From an uncultured Bacilli bacterium (GTDB lineage Bacteria > Bacillota_I > Bacilli_A > RF39 > UBA660), in contig CANRGQ010000054.1 in assembly GCA_947630195.1 (NCBI GenBank), positions 1 through 8,583 on the forward strand: DNA of 8,583 nt. Direction: 5' to 3'. The position numbers and the translations under genes were made by a program. Under the pieces are notes generated by a model. It had not been told where the DNA came from. It searched no databases and worked only from the letters and a program-made list of their open reading frames with translations. This document shows, one piece after another, positions 1-5,767 of the stretch (the stretch's first letter is position 1; each line of letters opens with the position of its first letter).

Positions 1-5
1 ATCAA

Positions 6-48
6 AAAATCTCTCAATTCCTTGTAAACAAAGGGTTTGGGAGATTTT
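6..48 (-). terminator. Rho-independent terminator of the ATPase gene
   Basis: The arms at 6-17 and 37-48 pair over 12 bp with one G-U pair. The loop contains a second small stem (CCTT/AAGG). Read on the minus strand, the right-hand arm runs into six T residues, and the hairpin lies about 55 bases past the stop codon of the AAA_14/DUF4143 gene. The rest of 1-102 shows no gene. Confidence 0.7.
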
Positions 49-102
49 ACTCTTTCAAAACTGATAAATTCAAGATTTTATTAATAATTTTAACATTTTA
101 CT

Positions 103-1317
103 TTACTTTATTGAATTAATTACACTAGATATAGGAATAATCATATTCTTTTTATCTAAATGCATCAACTTATCATAACAACATATAATACCACCTGGGC
201 CAATTTTTTTATTGGATTTTTCCAACATTTTAAAATTACTTATCATTCCTGTATTAGGAGAAGCAGTTTTTTTAATTTCAAAAGGATAAAGAGTATTGTT
301 TTTATAAATAATTAAATCAATTTCGTTTTTTTCTTTATCACGATAATAAGAAATATTTGGTTTTAATCCTTTAGCATTATAAGACTTAATAATTTCACTA
401 ATAATAAAAGTTTCTAAATAATGTCCCGCTTCACTACTGAGTTGTAACTCTTTAGCACTTTCCCAACCAGTTAAAAATGCCGCAAGACCTGTATCCATAA
501 AGATTATTTTAGGAATATGCGTTAATCTTTTTATTTCACTAGACATATAAGGCTCTAATAAATATACTAGTCCACTTATAATTAAAATAGATAACCATGA
601 TTTAGCAGTTGGTACACTAATGCCAGCATCTAAAGCAAGGGCACTATAATTTAATTGTTCCCCCGTTCTTGAAGCAATACTTACAATAAACTTTTTAAAA
701 GCCTCAACATTCCCAATTTGAGCAAGTTCTCTAACATCCCGAGTTATATAAGTATCTAAATAGGCTTGAAAATATAAATTTCGGTCAATATTTTTATTTT
801 TGTATAATTCAGGCATCCCACCTTTAAAAATAATTTTAAATAATTCATCATTATTTATTTTGGGAGCAGATTTTATATTTAAAGGATCAAATAAATTTTT
901 ATTTATAGTTTTATTAATTTCGGAATAAGTAAAACTATTTAAATTGATAATGCCAACTCTTCCTGCTAATGATTCACTGGCATTTTTCATTAAATGAAAT
1001 TGTTGAGAACCTGTTAACCAATACATTCCATTTTTATTTTCCTTATCCACATTTATTTTAATATAAGAAAACAAATTGGGAGCATATTGTACTTCATCAA
1101 TTAAAAGGGGGGCTGGATGTTCTTCTAAAAATAATTTAGGATCAGATATAGCTTGATTTCGTAAAACTTCATCATCTAAAGTAATATATTCCATATTTTT
1201 AGGTTTCAAATTAAGTAAAAGTGTTGTCTTACCTACTTGCCTTGGCCCTGTTACTAATAGAACCTTAAAACTTTTATTTACTTTTTCAACCATGCTTTTG
1301 GCTTCTCTTTCGTACAT
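103..1317 (-). CDS. AAA_14/DUF4143 family ATPase
   Basis: This is a 404-residue protein of the COG1373 type: an N-terminal AAA_14 P-loop domain and a C-terminal DUF4143 domain. Walker A is GPRQVGKT at residues 24-31, Walker B is LLIDE at 71-75, and a sensor-like TGSQQ lies at 102-106. The middle has the family's YITRDV and MDTGLAAFL motifs. Near the end, EIDLII followed by PFEIKK (D334, E347-x-K349) has the D...ExK spacing of a PD-(D/E)XK nuclease-like fold. The cellular role of this family is not established; members are abundant, mobile-looking accessory genes. The ATG at 1317 is preferred because AAGGGTG sits 6 bases before it; a GTG nine bases upstream (1326) lies inside that ribosome binding site. 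The gene is monocistronic, with its own promoter, a repeat array upstream and a terminator. It looks intact. No domain is missing compared with the usual length of about 400 residues. Confidence 0.9.
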   Translation of the reverse strand: MYEREAKSMVEKVNKSFKVLLVTGPRQVGKTTLLLNLKPKNMEYITLDDEVLRNQAISDPKLFLEEHPAPLLIDEVQYAPNLFSYIKINVDKENKNGMYWLTGSQQFHLMKNASESLAGRVGIINLNSFTYSEINKTINKNLFDPLNIKSAPKINNDELFKIIFKGGMPELYKNKNIDRNLYFQAYLDTYITRDVRELAQIGNVEAFKKFIVSIASRTGEQLNYSALALDAGISVPTAKSWLSILIISGLVYLLEPYMSSEIKRLTHIPKIIFMDTGLAAFLTGWESAKELQLSSEAGHYLETFIISEIIKSYNAKGLKPNISYYRDKEKNEIDLIIYKNNTLYPFEIKKTASPNTGMISNFKMLEKSNKKIGPGGIICCYDKLMHLDKKNMIIPISSVINSIK

Positions 1318-1340
1318 TTGAATCACCCTTTTCTAACTAA

Positions 1341-1369
1341 ATTATAGCAACTCACTTTAAAAAAGTCAA
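1341..1369 (-). promoter_or_regulatory. Sigma-A promoter of the ATPase gene
   Basis: On the minus strand TTGACT (1364-1369) is separated by 17 bases from TATAAT (1341-1346), which also carries a TGC extended -10. It lies about 25 bases before the start codon. The -35 and most of the spacer fall within the first copy of the four-fold repeat upstream, so a protein bound there would block RNA polymerase. Confidence 0.8.
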
Positions 1370-1438
1370 TATCTCTACTTTAAAATAGTCAGACTTTGAT
1401 TTTAAAAAAGTCAAGTACTTCACTTTAAATTAGTCAGA
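1354..1438. repeat. Four direct repeats, 22-23 bp period
   Basis: Copies begin at 1354, 1377, 1399 and 1422, spaced 23, 22 and 23 bases, with plus-strand consensus ACTTTAAAWWAGTCARA. Copy 1 also has internal dyad symmetry (ACTTT-AAA-AAAGT). The spacing is close to two DNA turns, so all four copies face the same side of the helix. Copy 1 covers the -35 element of the ATPase promoter. This looks like a cooperative operator array. The binding protein is unknown; the ATPase itself or the window's XRE or RHH proteins are only possibilities. Confidence 0.7.
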
Positions 1439-1451
1439 ATTATTTTTAATA

Positions 1452-1506
1452 AAGCGGCAAAAAAATTGCCTTTGTTCGCTTGTTTTGGTTTCAGTTAAGT
1501 GAAACC
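1452..1506. other. Two hairpins upstream of a small ORF
   Basis: GGCAA (1456-1460) pairs with TTGCC (1466-1470), and AAGCG (1452-1456) can pair with CGCTT (1477-1481). Directly after this, GGTTTCA (1487-1493) pairs with TGAAACC (1500-1506) around a six-base loop, extendable to about 10 bp with a G-U pair. They precede the ribosome binding site of the 35-codon ORF. They could be a structured leader, or ends left by a mobile element. Confidence 0.5.
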
Positions 1507-1538
1507 GAACTTTCAAAAAAATAAGGGAGACGATTATT

Positions 1539-1646
1539 ATGAGTAAGAAAGACTTTTTTGATTTTTCTACAAGTAATAATTATATTACTTTTATTATATA
1601 TCAACATCCTAGTTTTAAAATAAAAGAAAACCACCTAAACAACTGA
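1539..1646 (+). CDS. Possible 35-aa small protein or truncated gene
   Basis: I do not recognise this 35-codon ORF. ATG at 1539 is preceded by AGGGAGA about 8 bases upstream, a strong site for a chance ORF. The product starts MSKKDFFDFSTSNNY, has a short hydrophobic stretch (ITFII) and ends basic and polar, so it is not a typical one-helix type I toxin. Its stop codon falls in the loop of the minus-strand terminator at 1631-1655. It could be the N-terminal stub of a transposase left after an internal deletion, a genuine small protein, or a leader peptide. No good plus-strand promoter is visible. Confidence 0.3.
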   Translation: MSKKDFFDFSTSNNYITFIIYQHPSFKIKENHLNN

Positions 1647-1655
1647 GTTAGGTGG
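1617..1655 (-). terminator. Rho-independent terminator downstream of truA
   Basis: CCACCTAA (1631-1638) pairs perfectly with TTAGGTGG (1648-1655) over 8 bp with a 9-base loop. On the minus strand it is followed by TTTTCTTTTATTTT. It would end both read-through from the yvcK-truA operon and the short RNA starting near 1738. Confidence 0.75.
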
Positions 1656-1738
1656 ATTCACCAAATGTAATTTATAGGCAACACTCAACACGCAAATATC
1701 AAGTGTTCCTTTTTTATTTTATGCAATCTCCCTTTGAT
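1618..1738 (-). ncRNA. Putative short RNA, antisense to the small ORF's 3' end
   Basis: A minus-strand promoter at 1745-1773 and the terminator at 1617-1655 bracket a transcript of roughly 110-120 nt. No convincing ORF lies within it. Its 5' part can fold by pairing ATATCAA with TTGATAT (plus-strand positions 1734-1740 and 1696-1702, 7 bp). Its 3' end is the CCACCTAA hairpin, complementary to the end of the 35-codon ORF on the other strand. The convergent arrangement resembles type I toxin-antitoxin antisense RNAs, but the ORF lacks a toxin-like membrane helix. The call rests only on signals and structure. Confidence 0.4.
1680..1716 (+). terminator. Weak plus-strand terminator
   Basis: AACACT (1680-1685) pairs with AGTGTT (1702-1707) with a long 16-base loop, followed by CCTTTTTTATTTT. 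It would end a transcript carrying the 35-codon ORF. The long loop makes it weak. Confidence 0.35.
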
Positions 1739-1744
1739 ATATCA

Positions 1745-1773
1745 ATAATAGCACATTTTTTATTATTTTACAA
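1745..1773 (-). promoter_or_regulatory. Promoter between truA and its terminator
   Basis: On the minus strand TTGTAA (1768-1773), a 17-base spacer and TATTAT (1745-1750) with a TGC extended -10. It lies downstream of the truA stop codon, so it does not serve the operon. It points to a separate short transcript starting near 1738. Confidence 0.55.
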
Positions 1774-1781
1774 GGTATCTA

Positions 1782-2489
1782 CTAATAATTTATTTTAAGT
1801 AAATATAATCCATTGGGACTAGCTGTAGGTAGTCTTTTTTCTTTATCATAATTATCTAACATATCTTTAATAACTGATTTATCTATCTTACCTTTACCAA
1901 CTTCTATTAAAGAACCAACTAAATTACGAACCATATATCTATAAAATCCAATACCTTTAAATTTTAAATACATAACACTTCCCATTTTATAGATACGAAT
2001 ATTTAATATAGTACTTGTATAATCTAATCTTTCTCCTGCCACAAAATTCCGAAAATCATGACTTTCTAAAAAGATTAAACTAGCTTCTTGCATTTTCTTT
2101 ATATCTAACTTATTTTTAACAATTCCATAGTATTTAGAATCTCTTTTTCCACTTAAATCTATTTTATATAAATAAGTTTTATCTTTTACACTATGTCTCG
2201 CATGAAAATTATCATTTACTTTTTTTATTTTCTTAACTTTTATATCTTCTAAATTATCTTTAAAATATTTTTTTAAACCTTTAATATCTTTATTAGTTTC
2301 AAAATGTACTACTTGGTATTTGGCATGAACTCCAGCATCTGTTCTTCCGGCTCCTTTTACTAATGTTTCTTCATCAAAAAACTTCGATAAAGCATCTTCT
2401 ACTTCACTTTGAACATTTCTTATATTATTTTGTCTTTGAAATCCATGAAATTTACTTCCATCATAACTTATAACTAACATTACTTTCAT
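1782..2489 (-). CDS. truA: tRNA pseudouridine(38-40) synthase TruA
   Basis: TruA converts uridines 38-40 of the anticodon stem-loop of many tRNAs to pseudouridine. The 235-residue protein is slightly short for the family (about 245) but complete. It contains GAGRTDAGVHA at 46-56 with the catalytic aspartate at D51, then the family patterns HARHSVKDKTYLYKI, FYRYMVRNLVGSLIEVGKG and the C-terminal ASPNGLYLL. The ATG at 2489 overlaps the TGA of the preceding gene (ATGA), with GGAG six bases upstream, so it is translationally coupled. In Bacilli truA normally follows ecfA1-ecfA2-ecfT; here it follows the two degenerate ATPase genes directly. It is the last gene of the operon. Identification is secure. 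Confidence 0.96.
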   Translation of the reverse strand: MKVMLVISYDGSKFHGFQRQNNIRNVQSEVEDALSKFFDEETLVKGAGRTDAGVHAKYQVVHFETNKDIKGLKKYFKDNLEDIKVKKIKKVNDNFHARHSVKDKTYLYKIDLSGKRDSKYYGIVKNKLDIKKMQEASLIFLESHDFRNFVAGERLDYTSTILNIRIYKMGSVMYLKFKGIGFYRYMVRNLVGSLIEVGKGKIDKSVIKDMLDNYDKEKRLPTASPNGLYLLKINY

Positions 2490-3049
2490 GAAACACTCCG
2501 ATATATATCTTTAATAAGTTCATAAATATCTGTTACTTCTTCTAGTCTTTTATTATCTCTATTAATATATTTAATAAATTCAACTATTTTAGGCATCTTA
2601 CAATATTTATATAGCTCATCATCATAAAAATTATCAGTCTCATAAACCACTTGTTTATCTTTTAACACTAATACAACTTTTACAACATCAAAAAACACTT
2701 TAACATCATTATCAATAATAACTATTTTTTTGTGATAATCATTTACTAACTTTAAAAATAATTTCTTTACATAATCTATATCTTTCTTATTTAAACATTT
2801 TGATAAATTACCTACAATAATAACTTCTTTATCAATCTTTGTTAATAAATCTAATTTAAATAAATTATCTAAAGATATATCTCTTATTTCTTTATCTAAT
2901 ATATTCTTATCTATATTAACCATTTTAAAAGCTTTATCTCTATTTTTAATGTTTAAATCTTTAACTAAACCATTTCTATCTAAAGATATCTCATAATCCG
3001 AAATAACCCCGATTAGACCATACTTCTTTAAATAATCTCTTATTTCCAT
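2486..3049 (-). CDS. Degenerate EcfA2-like ECF transporter ATPase relic
   Basis: This 187-residue protein is about 100 residues shorter than EcfA2 and appears to be its remnant. No Walker A is visible. EIRDISLDNLFKLDLLTKID fits where the LSGGQ signature and following helix would be, but lacks SGGQ. VIIVGNLSKCLNKKDI fits Walker B/D-loop (normally LVLDEPTAGLDP), with both acidic residues gone. IIDND replaces the H-loop VSHD. The tail, MPKIVEFIKYINRDN through DIYELIKDIYRSV, resembles the EcfA2 C-terminus. It cannot be an active ATPase. The frame is nevertheless open, with GAAGG six bases before ATG. It overlaps its upstream neighbour by 10 bases and truA by 4, so it is probably expressed. Family assignment is from residue patterns plus gene order (ecfA1-ecfA2-ecfT-truA). 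Its present function is unknown; it may be structural, regulatory or only a coupling ORF. Confidence 0.65.
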   Translation of the reverse strand: MEIRDYLKKYGLIGVISDYEISLDRNGLVKDLNIKNRDKAFKMVNIDKNILDKEIRDISLDNLFKLDLLTKIDKEVIIVGNLSKCLNKKDIDYVKKLFLKLVNDYHKKIVIIDNDVKVFFDVVKVVLVLKDKQVVYETDNFYDDELYKYCKMPKIVEFIKYINRDNKRLEEVTDIYELIKDIYRSVS

Positions 3050-3486
3050 AAGACACCTTCTAACTCATTCTTATCTAAATATATCTTATCTACTAAGTTA
3101 TAATCTTGTAAGTACATGGAAAGTTCGACCATAAAAGGTAAAGATAAACCTATTCTTTTAAGTAACTTTTCATTTTTTAAAACCTCTAAGGTATCGCCAC
3201 TTACAACTTCTTTATCATCCATATAAACAATTAAGTTAGAAGTAAGTAATACTTCTTCTATATTATTGGTCACATTAATATATTTAATATTATTACTTTT
3301 TAAAATATTATATAATTCTTTTATCTCTTCATTTTCTAATTTATTTAAAGCATTAAAAAAGATAAGTTTAGGATATTTTAAAAGATTCGAAACAACAAAG
3401 TTATTTTCGATTACTTGATAATCTTGATAATTATTTAATATATTTTTACTAATGTTAACACTTATAATCGTAACATCTGTTTCCAT
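3040..3486 (-). CDS. Degenerate EcfA1-like ECF transporter ATPase relic
   Basis: The 148-residue protein corresponds to the C-terminal half of EcfA1. The whole N-terminal region with Walker A is missing. Reading along the family: the LSGGQ region is replaced by IENNFVVSNLLKYPK; Walker B LIILDEATSMLD becomes LIFFNALNKLE, losing the catalytic Asp-Glu pair; the H-loop ITHDIEEV becomes VTNNIEEV; and the segment around GDTLEVLKNEKLLKRIGL, then LPFMVELS and DKIYLDKNELEGVLW, is close to a normal EcfA1 tail. ATP hydrolysis is therefore not expected. I chose ATG at 3486, which has GAAGG 8 bases upstream; a TTG at 3501 overlapping the whiA stop (TTGA) would add five residues but has a poor ribosome binding site. 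It is followed by the EcfA2-like relic with a 10-base overlap. The frame is intact, which argues against simple junk. Confidence 0.68.
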   Translation of the reverse strand: METDVTIISVNISKNILNNYQDYQVIENNFVVSNLLKYPKLIFFNALNKLENEEIKELYNILKSNNIKYINVTNNIEEVLLTSNLIVYMDDKEVVSGDTLEVLKNEKLLKRIGLSLPFMVELSMYLQDYNLVDKIYLDKNELEGVLWK

Positions 3487-3497
3487 AACTTTTACCT

Positions 3498-4403
3498 TCA
3501 ATCTTTTTTATTTTTTAAATGATTTTCCTTTATCTTTCTTAAAGCCCTAAAATGATGGTTAATTCCGGATTTACCTACTTTATAATCCGTTTCCATACTG
3601 ATAATATCAGCAAGTTCTTGAAAAGAAGTTTCCGGATATTTCTTCCGATAATTAATTACAAGTAAAGCCTTCTCATCAATTAAACTCATTAAATCATTAT
3701 CTTCTAAATATTTAATTAAGTCAAGTTGTTCTAACCCACTCTTAATAGTTTTCTCTTCATTAGCTAGTTCCATATTATTAAGTCTATTCACCATATTTTT
3801 ATGATCTCTATAAATTCTCGTATCTTCAAATTCAAATAGAGAAGATATAGCCCTAAACATCTTAATTAAATCACTAATACTTTCACTCATTTTCATATAA
3901 GCAATATATTTATATCCTCTTTTAATTACTTTTGCATTAAGGCGAAAATGATTAAGCAACTTTGCTATATATAAAGCATCACTTTCTTTATCTAAAATAT
4001 ATTCTAAATGATAACCACTAGTTTTAGGATTAGATACATTTCCTACTCCAAGAAAGGCTCCTTTTAGGTAAGCTACTATCTCTTCATCACTATCAAGTTT
4101 AGGTTCTTTATCTAACTCAATTACTTCTTTAATATAATCAATTTTCTCTTTTACCTCTAATATATAGATTTGTTTAACTCTAAATCTTTTTTGGACTCTG
4201 ACCGTTATTTTGGGAATTACTCCAAAAGTTTCTTTCATAATTTTGTAAATAAATCTCGTTACGGAGGCATTTTCTAAAGTAATAGTTATATCATCTTTTA
4301 TAACCGAATTATATTTAATAAAAGATGAAACAATTAATCTAGATTCAACAGGATTATTCTCTTGTTTACTAATTTCTTCTTTTAATCTAGTCGTGAAAGT
4401 CAT
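3498..4403 (-). CDS. whiA: DNA-binding protein WhiA
   Basis: WhiA is a conserved Gram-positive regulator, known for sporulation in Streptomyces and for cell division and chromosome segregation in Bacillus. The 301-residue protein has the N-terminal LAGLIDADG-homing-endonuclease-like fold, seen here as AYLKGAFLGVGNVSNP and HLEYILDKE. Its C-terminal helix-turn-helix includes SFQELADIISMETDY and KVGKSGINHHFRALRKI. The start MTFTTRLKEE at 4403 matches the usual MSFS..VKEEL N-terminus; an in-frame ATG at 4415 would add four residues (MVLK). GGTG lies six bases upstream. The gene overlaps the end of yvcK by 17 bases, the standard yvcK-whiA order, and is followed by the EcfA1-like relic instead of the usual neighbours. 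Confidence 0.95.
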   Translation of the reverse strand: MTFTTRLKEEISKQENNPVESRLIVSSFIKYNSVIKDDITITLENASVTRFIYKIMKETFGVIPKITVRVQKRFRVKQIYILEVKEKIDYIKEVIELDKEPKLDSDEEIVAYLKGAFLGVGNVSNPKTSGYHLEYILDKESDALYIAKLLNHFRLNAKVIKRGYKYIAYMKMSESISDLIKMFRAISSLFEFEDTRIYRDHKNMVNRLNNMELANEEKTIKSGLEQLDLIKYLEDNDLMSLIDEKALLVINYRKKYPETSFQELADIISMETDYKVGKSGINHHFRALRKIKENHLKNKKD

Positions 4404-5355
4404 TTTTAACACCATCCATCAAATAAGAGAATATTAAATAAGCTGTCTTTAAAGAATCATGCCGATAAACATTACTCTCTATTTTATATAATTTATCACT
4501 TATAACTAACACTTTCATTTTATCTAAAACATCTTTGTCTAATACAACTTGATCTTTTTGTTCTTCTGTTTCATATTTTTTTACTAATTTAGAATTCATC
4601 TTAGCATCACTAGCCAAGACTAAATCAATGGTATTTTTACCTAAGTATGATTCCAGCATTTTAATATGATCACTTACTTTAAAACCATCAGTTTCTCCTG
4701 GTTGAGTAAATAAATTACAAATATACATCGTTTTCGCTTTACTCCTGTTAATAGCATTATTTAATTTTTTACTTATTAAATGCGGTATAATACTCGTAAA
4801 TAAACTACCAGATGAAAATATAATTAAATCAGCCTTTTTAACAGCATTTAATACTTGGGGATTTATTTCTATTTCATTAGAATATTCAATTCTTTTAATC
4901 TTTTCTTTACTTTTAGTTATTTGTTCTTCTCCTACTAATTTTTTGTTATTGGAAGTAATTCCCACTAAATCAACATTATCTTCCGATATTGGTATAACTT
5001 TACCTTGTACATCTAATATTTTTTCTAATACCGGTATGGAACTTGCAAAGTCTCCCTTTAAATCTAAAAGGGCTGTAAGTAAAAGATTTTTAATGGAATG
5101 ATTACCTAAACTTTTAGATTTAGTAAACCTATAATTCATTAAATCTTTTAAATCATTATCACAATTAGACATTGAAAGTAATACTTTAGAAATATCTCCC
5201 ACAGCAGGTATATTATAATCTTTTCTAAGTCGTCCCGTACTTCTTCCATTATCGGATACCGATACTACGGCCGTAACTTCTACGGGAAATAACTTTAACC
5301 CTTTAAGTATTTGTGATAAACCACTTCCACCACCAAATATAACGACTTTCTTCAT
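4387..5355 (-). CDS. yvcK: YvcK/CofD-like gluconeogenesis factor
   Basis: YvcK binds UDP-sugars in Bacillus and supports cell-wall synthesis and growth on gluconeogenic carbon; it belongs to the CofD-like superfamily. The 322-residue protein has the N-terminal nucleotide-binding GGGSGLSQILKGLK, then VSVSDNGRSTGRLR, PAVGDISKVLLSMS, LGNHSIKNLLLTAL, and the central ADLIIFSSGSLFTSIIPHL and NLFTQPGETDGF motifs, all typical. ATG at 5355 has AGAAGAG about 8 bases upstream. It is the first gene of the five-gene minus-strand operon. rapZ (yvcJ), which precedes yvcK in many Bacilli, is absent here: upstream is non-coding repeat-rich DNA. Identification is firm. Confidence 0.94.
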   Translation of the reverse strand: MKKVVIFGGGSGLSQILKGLKLFPVEVTAVVSVSDNGRSTGRLRKDYNIPAVGDISKVLLSMSNCDNDLKDLMNYRFTKSKSLGNHSIKNLLLTALLDLKGDFASSIPVLEKILDVQGKVIPISEDNVDLVGITSNNKKLVGEEQITKSKEKIKRIEYSNEIEINPQVLNAVKKADLIIFSSGSLFTSIIPHLISKKLNNAINRSKAKTMYICNLFTQPGETDGFKVSDHIKMLESYLGKNTIDLVLASDAKMNSKLVKKYETEEQKDQVVLDKDVLDKMKVLVISDKLYKIESNVYRHDSLKTAYLIFSYLMDGVKNDFHD

Positions 5356-5395
5356 TTATATCACTCTTCTCAATATATAATATTTCATTTCTGTG

Positions 5396-5428
5396 TATTT
5401 ATTTTATCATAAAATAAATAAATTGTAA
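5396..5428 (-). promoter_or_regulatory. yvcK promoter region with perfect A/T palindrome
   Basis: Positions 5396-5407 and 5409-5420 form a perfect 12-bp inverted repeat around a single C at 5408; all arm bases are A or T. On the minus strand TTACAA (5423-5428), 16 bases and TAAAAT (5401-5406) is a possible promoter about 45 bases before the yvcK ATG, so the palindrome would cover the -10 and spacer. It may be an operator, or only a product of high A+T. Confidence 0.4.
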
Positions 5429-5441
5429 TTCTTTTAATATA

Positions 5442-5513
5442 GGTGGACAAGAAAGTGGACAATAAATCAGACATTAATTGAGGTGAGAAATGAGACAATA
5501 ACTGAGACAATAA
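5442..5513. repeat. Array of six 12-bp direct repeats
   Basis: Six contiguous 12-base units start at 5442, 5454, 5466, 5478, 5490 and 5502. The best copies are ATGAGACAATAA and CTGAGACAATAA (TTATTGTCTCAT on the other strand). GGTGGACAAGAA and AGTGGACAATAA vary at the start, and the fourth unit (5478) is degenerate. There is no coding potential with a start codon across it. The period of 12, not 10.5, and the tight core GACAATAA suggest an array of protein-binding sites, such as transposase sites at one end of a mobile element, or replication-type iterons. Confidence 0.75.
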
Positions 5514-5568
5514 ATTTGCCGTATTTATGCCTATTTAAACCATTTTTATTGATTTTTTGTGATATGCA

Positions 5569-5604
5569 ATGAGACAATAATTTAGACAATAAATTGGACA
5601 AGAA
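5569..5604. repeat. Second array: three 12-bp repeats, same orientation
   Basis: Units ATGAGACAATAA (5569), TTTAGACAATAA (5581) and ATTGGACAAGAA (5593) belong to the same repeat family as the array at 5442-5513 and have the same orientation. The 55 bases between the arrays hold no repeat copy and are out of the 12-base register. The array lies just past the presumed 3' end of the structured RNA. Confidence 0.7.
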
Positions 5605-5611
5605 CATAGAG

Positions 5612-5762
5612 CAAAAATCAATAAATAAATTTATTTCATTTCACCCCGATAAGCCTCACGACTTATCTTTCCTGCTTCTTAGGATTTCACTCCTCCACAG
5701 GCCACATTTCCGACGGTCGCCGCCGTACTTATTTTTATTTTTTTTAATTTTCCCTAGGTACA
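5612..5762 (-). ncRNA. Structured RNA resembling an IS200/IS605 omegaRNA
   Basis: A consensus promoter starts a minus-strand transcript near 5762. After an A-rich leader comes a GC-richer, foldable segment. One hairpin is CGGCGG-CGA-CCGTCG (5711-5725). CAGG/CCTG (5698-5701, 5671-5674) encloses AGGA/TCCT (5681-5694). A third stem, GATAAGT/GCTTATC, lies at 5648-5667. The order AAGAAGCAGGAAA, then a hairpin, then an AT-rich tail is how many IS605-type tnpB genes end, where the 3' coding end and right end form the omegaRNA. One frame reads TVGNVACGG...EAGK, like a TnpB C-terminus. No tnpB is present. The 3' end is uncertain; an A/T palindrome (5623-5636) and T-run may stop it. It could be a stand-alone guide-type RNA, a decayed insertion-sequence end, or an unrelated ncRNA. 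It does not match RNase P, SRP or tmRNA motifs. Confidence 0.5.
5631..5729 (-). pseudogene. Possible tnpB 3'-end remnant
   Basis: Read from 5729 on the minus strand, the frame gives STAATVGNVACGGVKS, a stop, then EAGKISREAYRG. TVG...ACG followed by a lysine-rich EAG/QEA ending recalls the last residues of many IS605-family TnpB proteins. The in-frame stop and the absence of any zinc-ribbon or RuvC-like sequence upstream show that no protein is made. The resemblance is judged by eye and could be chance. Confidence 0.3.
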
Positions 5763-5767
5763 TATTA

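Noticed and set aside
1317..1326. GTG start at 1326 for the ATPase
   Set aside because: The GTG is part of the AAGGGTG ribosome binding site that serves the ATG at 1317.
1539..1646. Type I toxin peptide
   Set aside because: The hydrophobic stretch is too short for a membrane-spanning helix. Kept only as a low-confidence small ORF.
2486..3486. One frameshifted ecfA gene
   Set aside because: The two frames carry different, successive C-terminal halves (EcfA1-like then EcfA2-like), each with its own start and ribosome binding site, so they are two genes and not halves of one.
5442..5604. CRISPR array
   Set aside because: Repeats are only 12 bp, contiguous without spacers, and vary between copies; no cas genes are present.
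5612..5762. RNase P, SRP, 6S or tmRNA
   Set aside because: The conserved motifs (for example GAGGAAAGTCC for RNase P, and the GGAAGCAGCC loop of SRP RNA) are not present; the length and folds do not fit.
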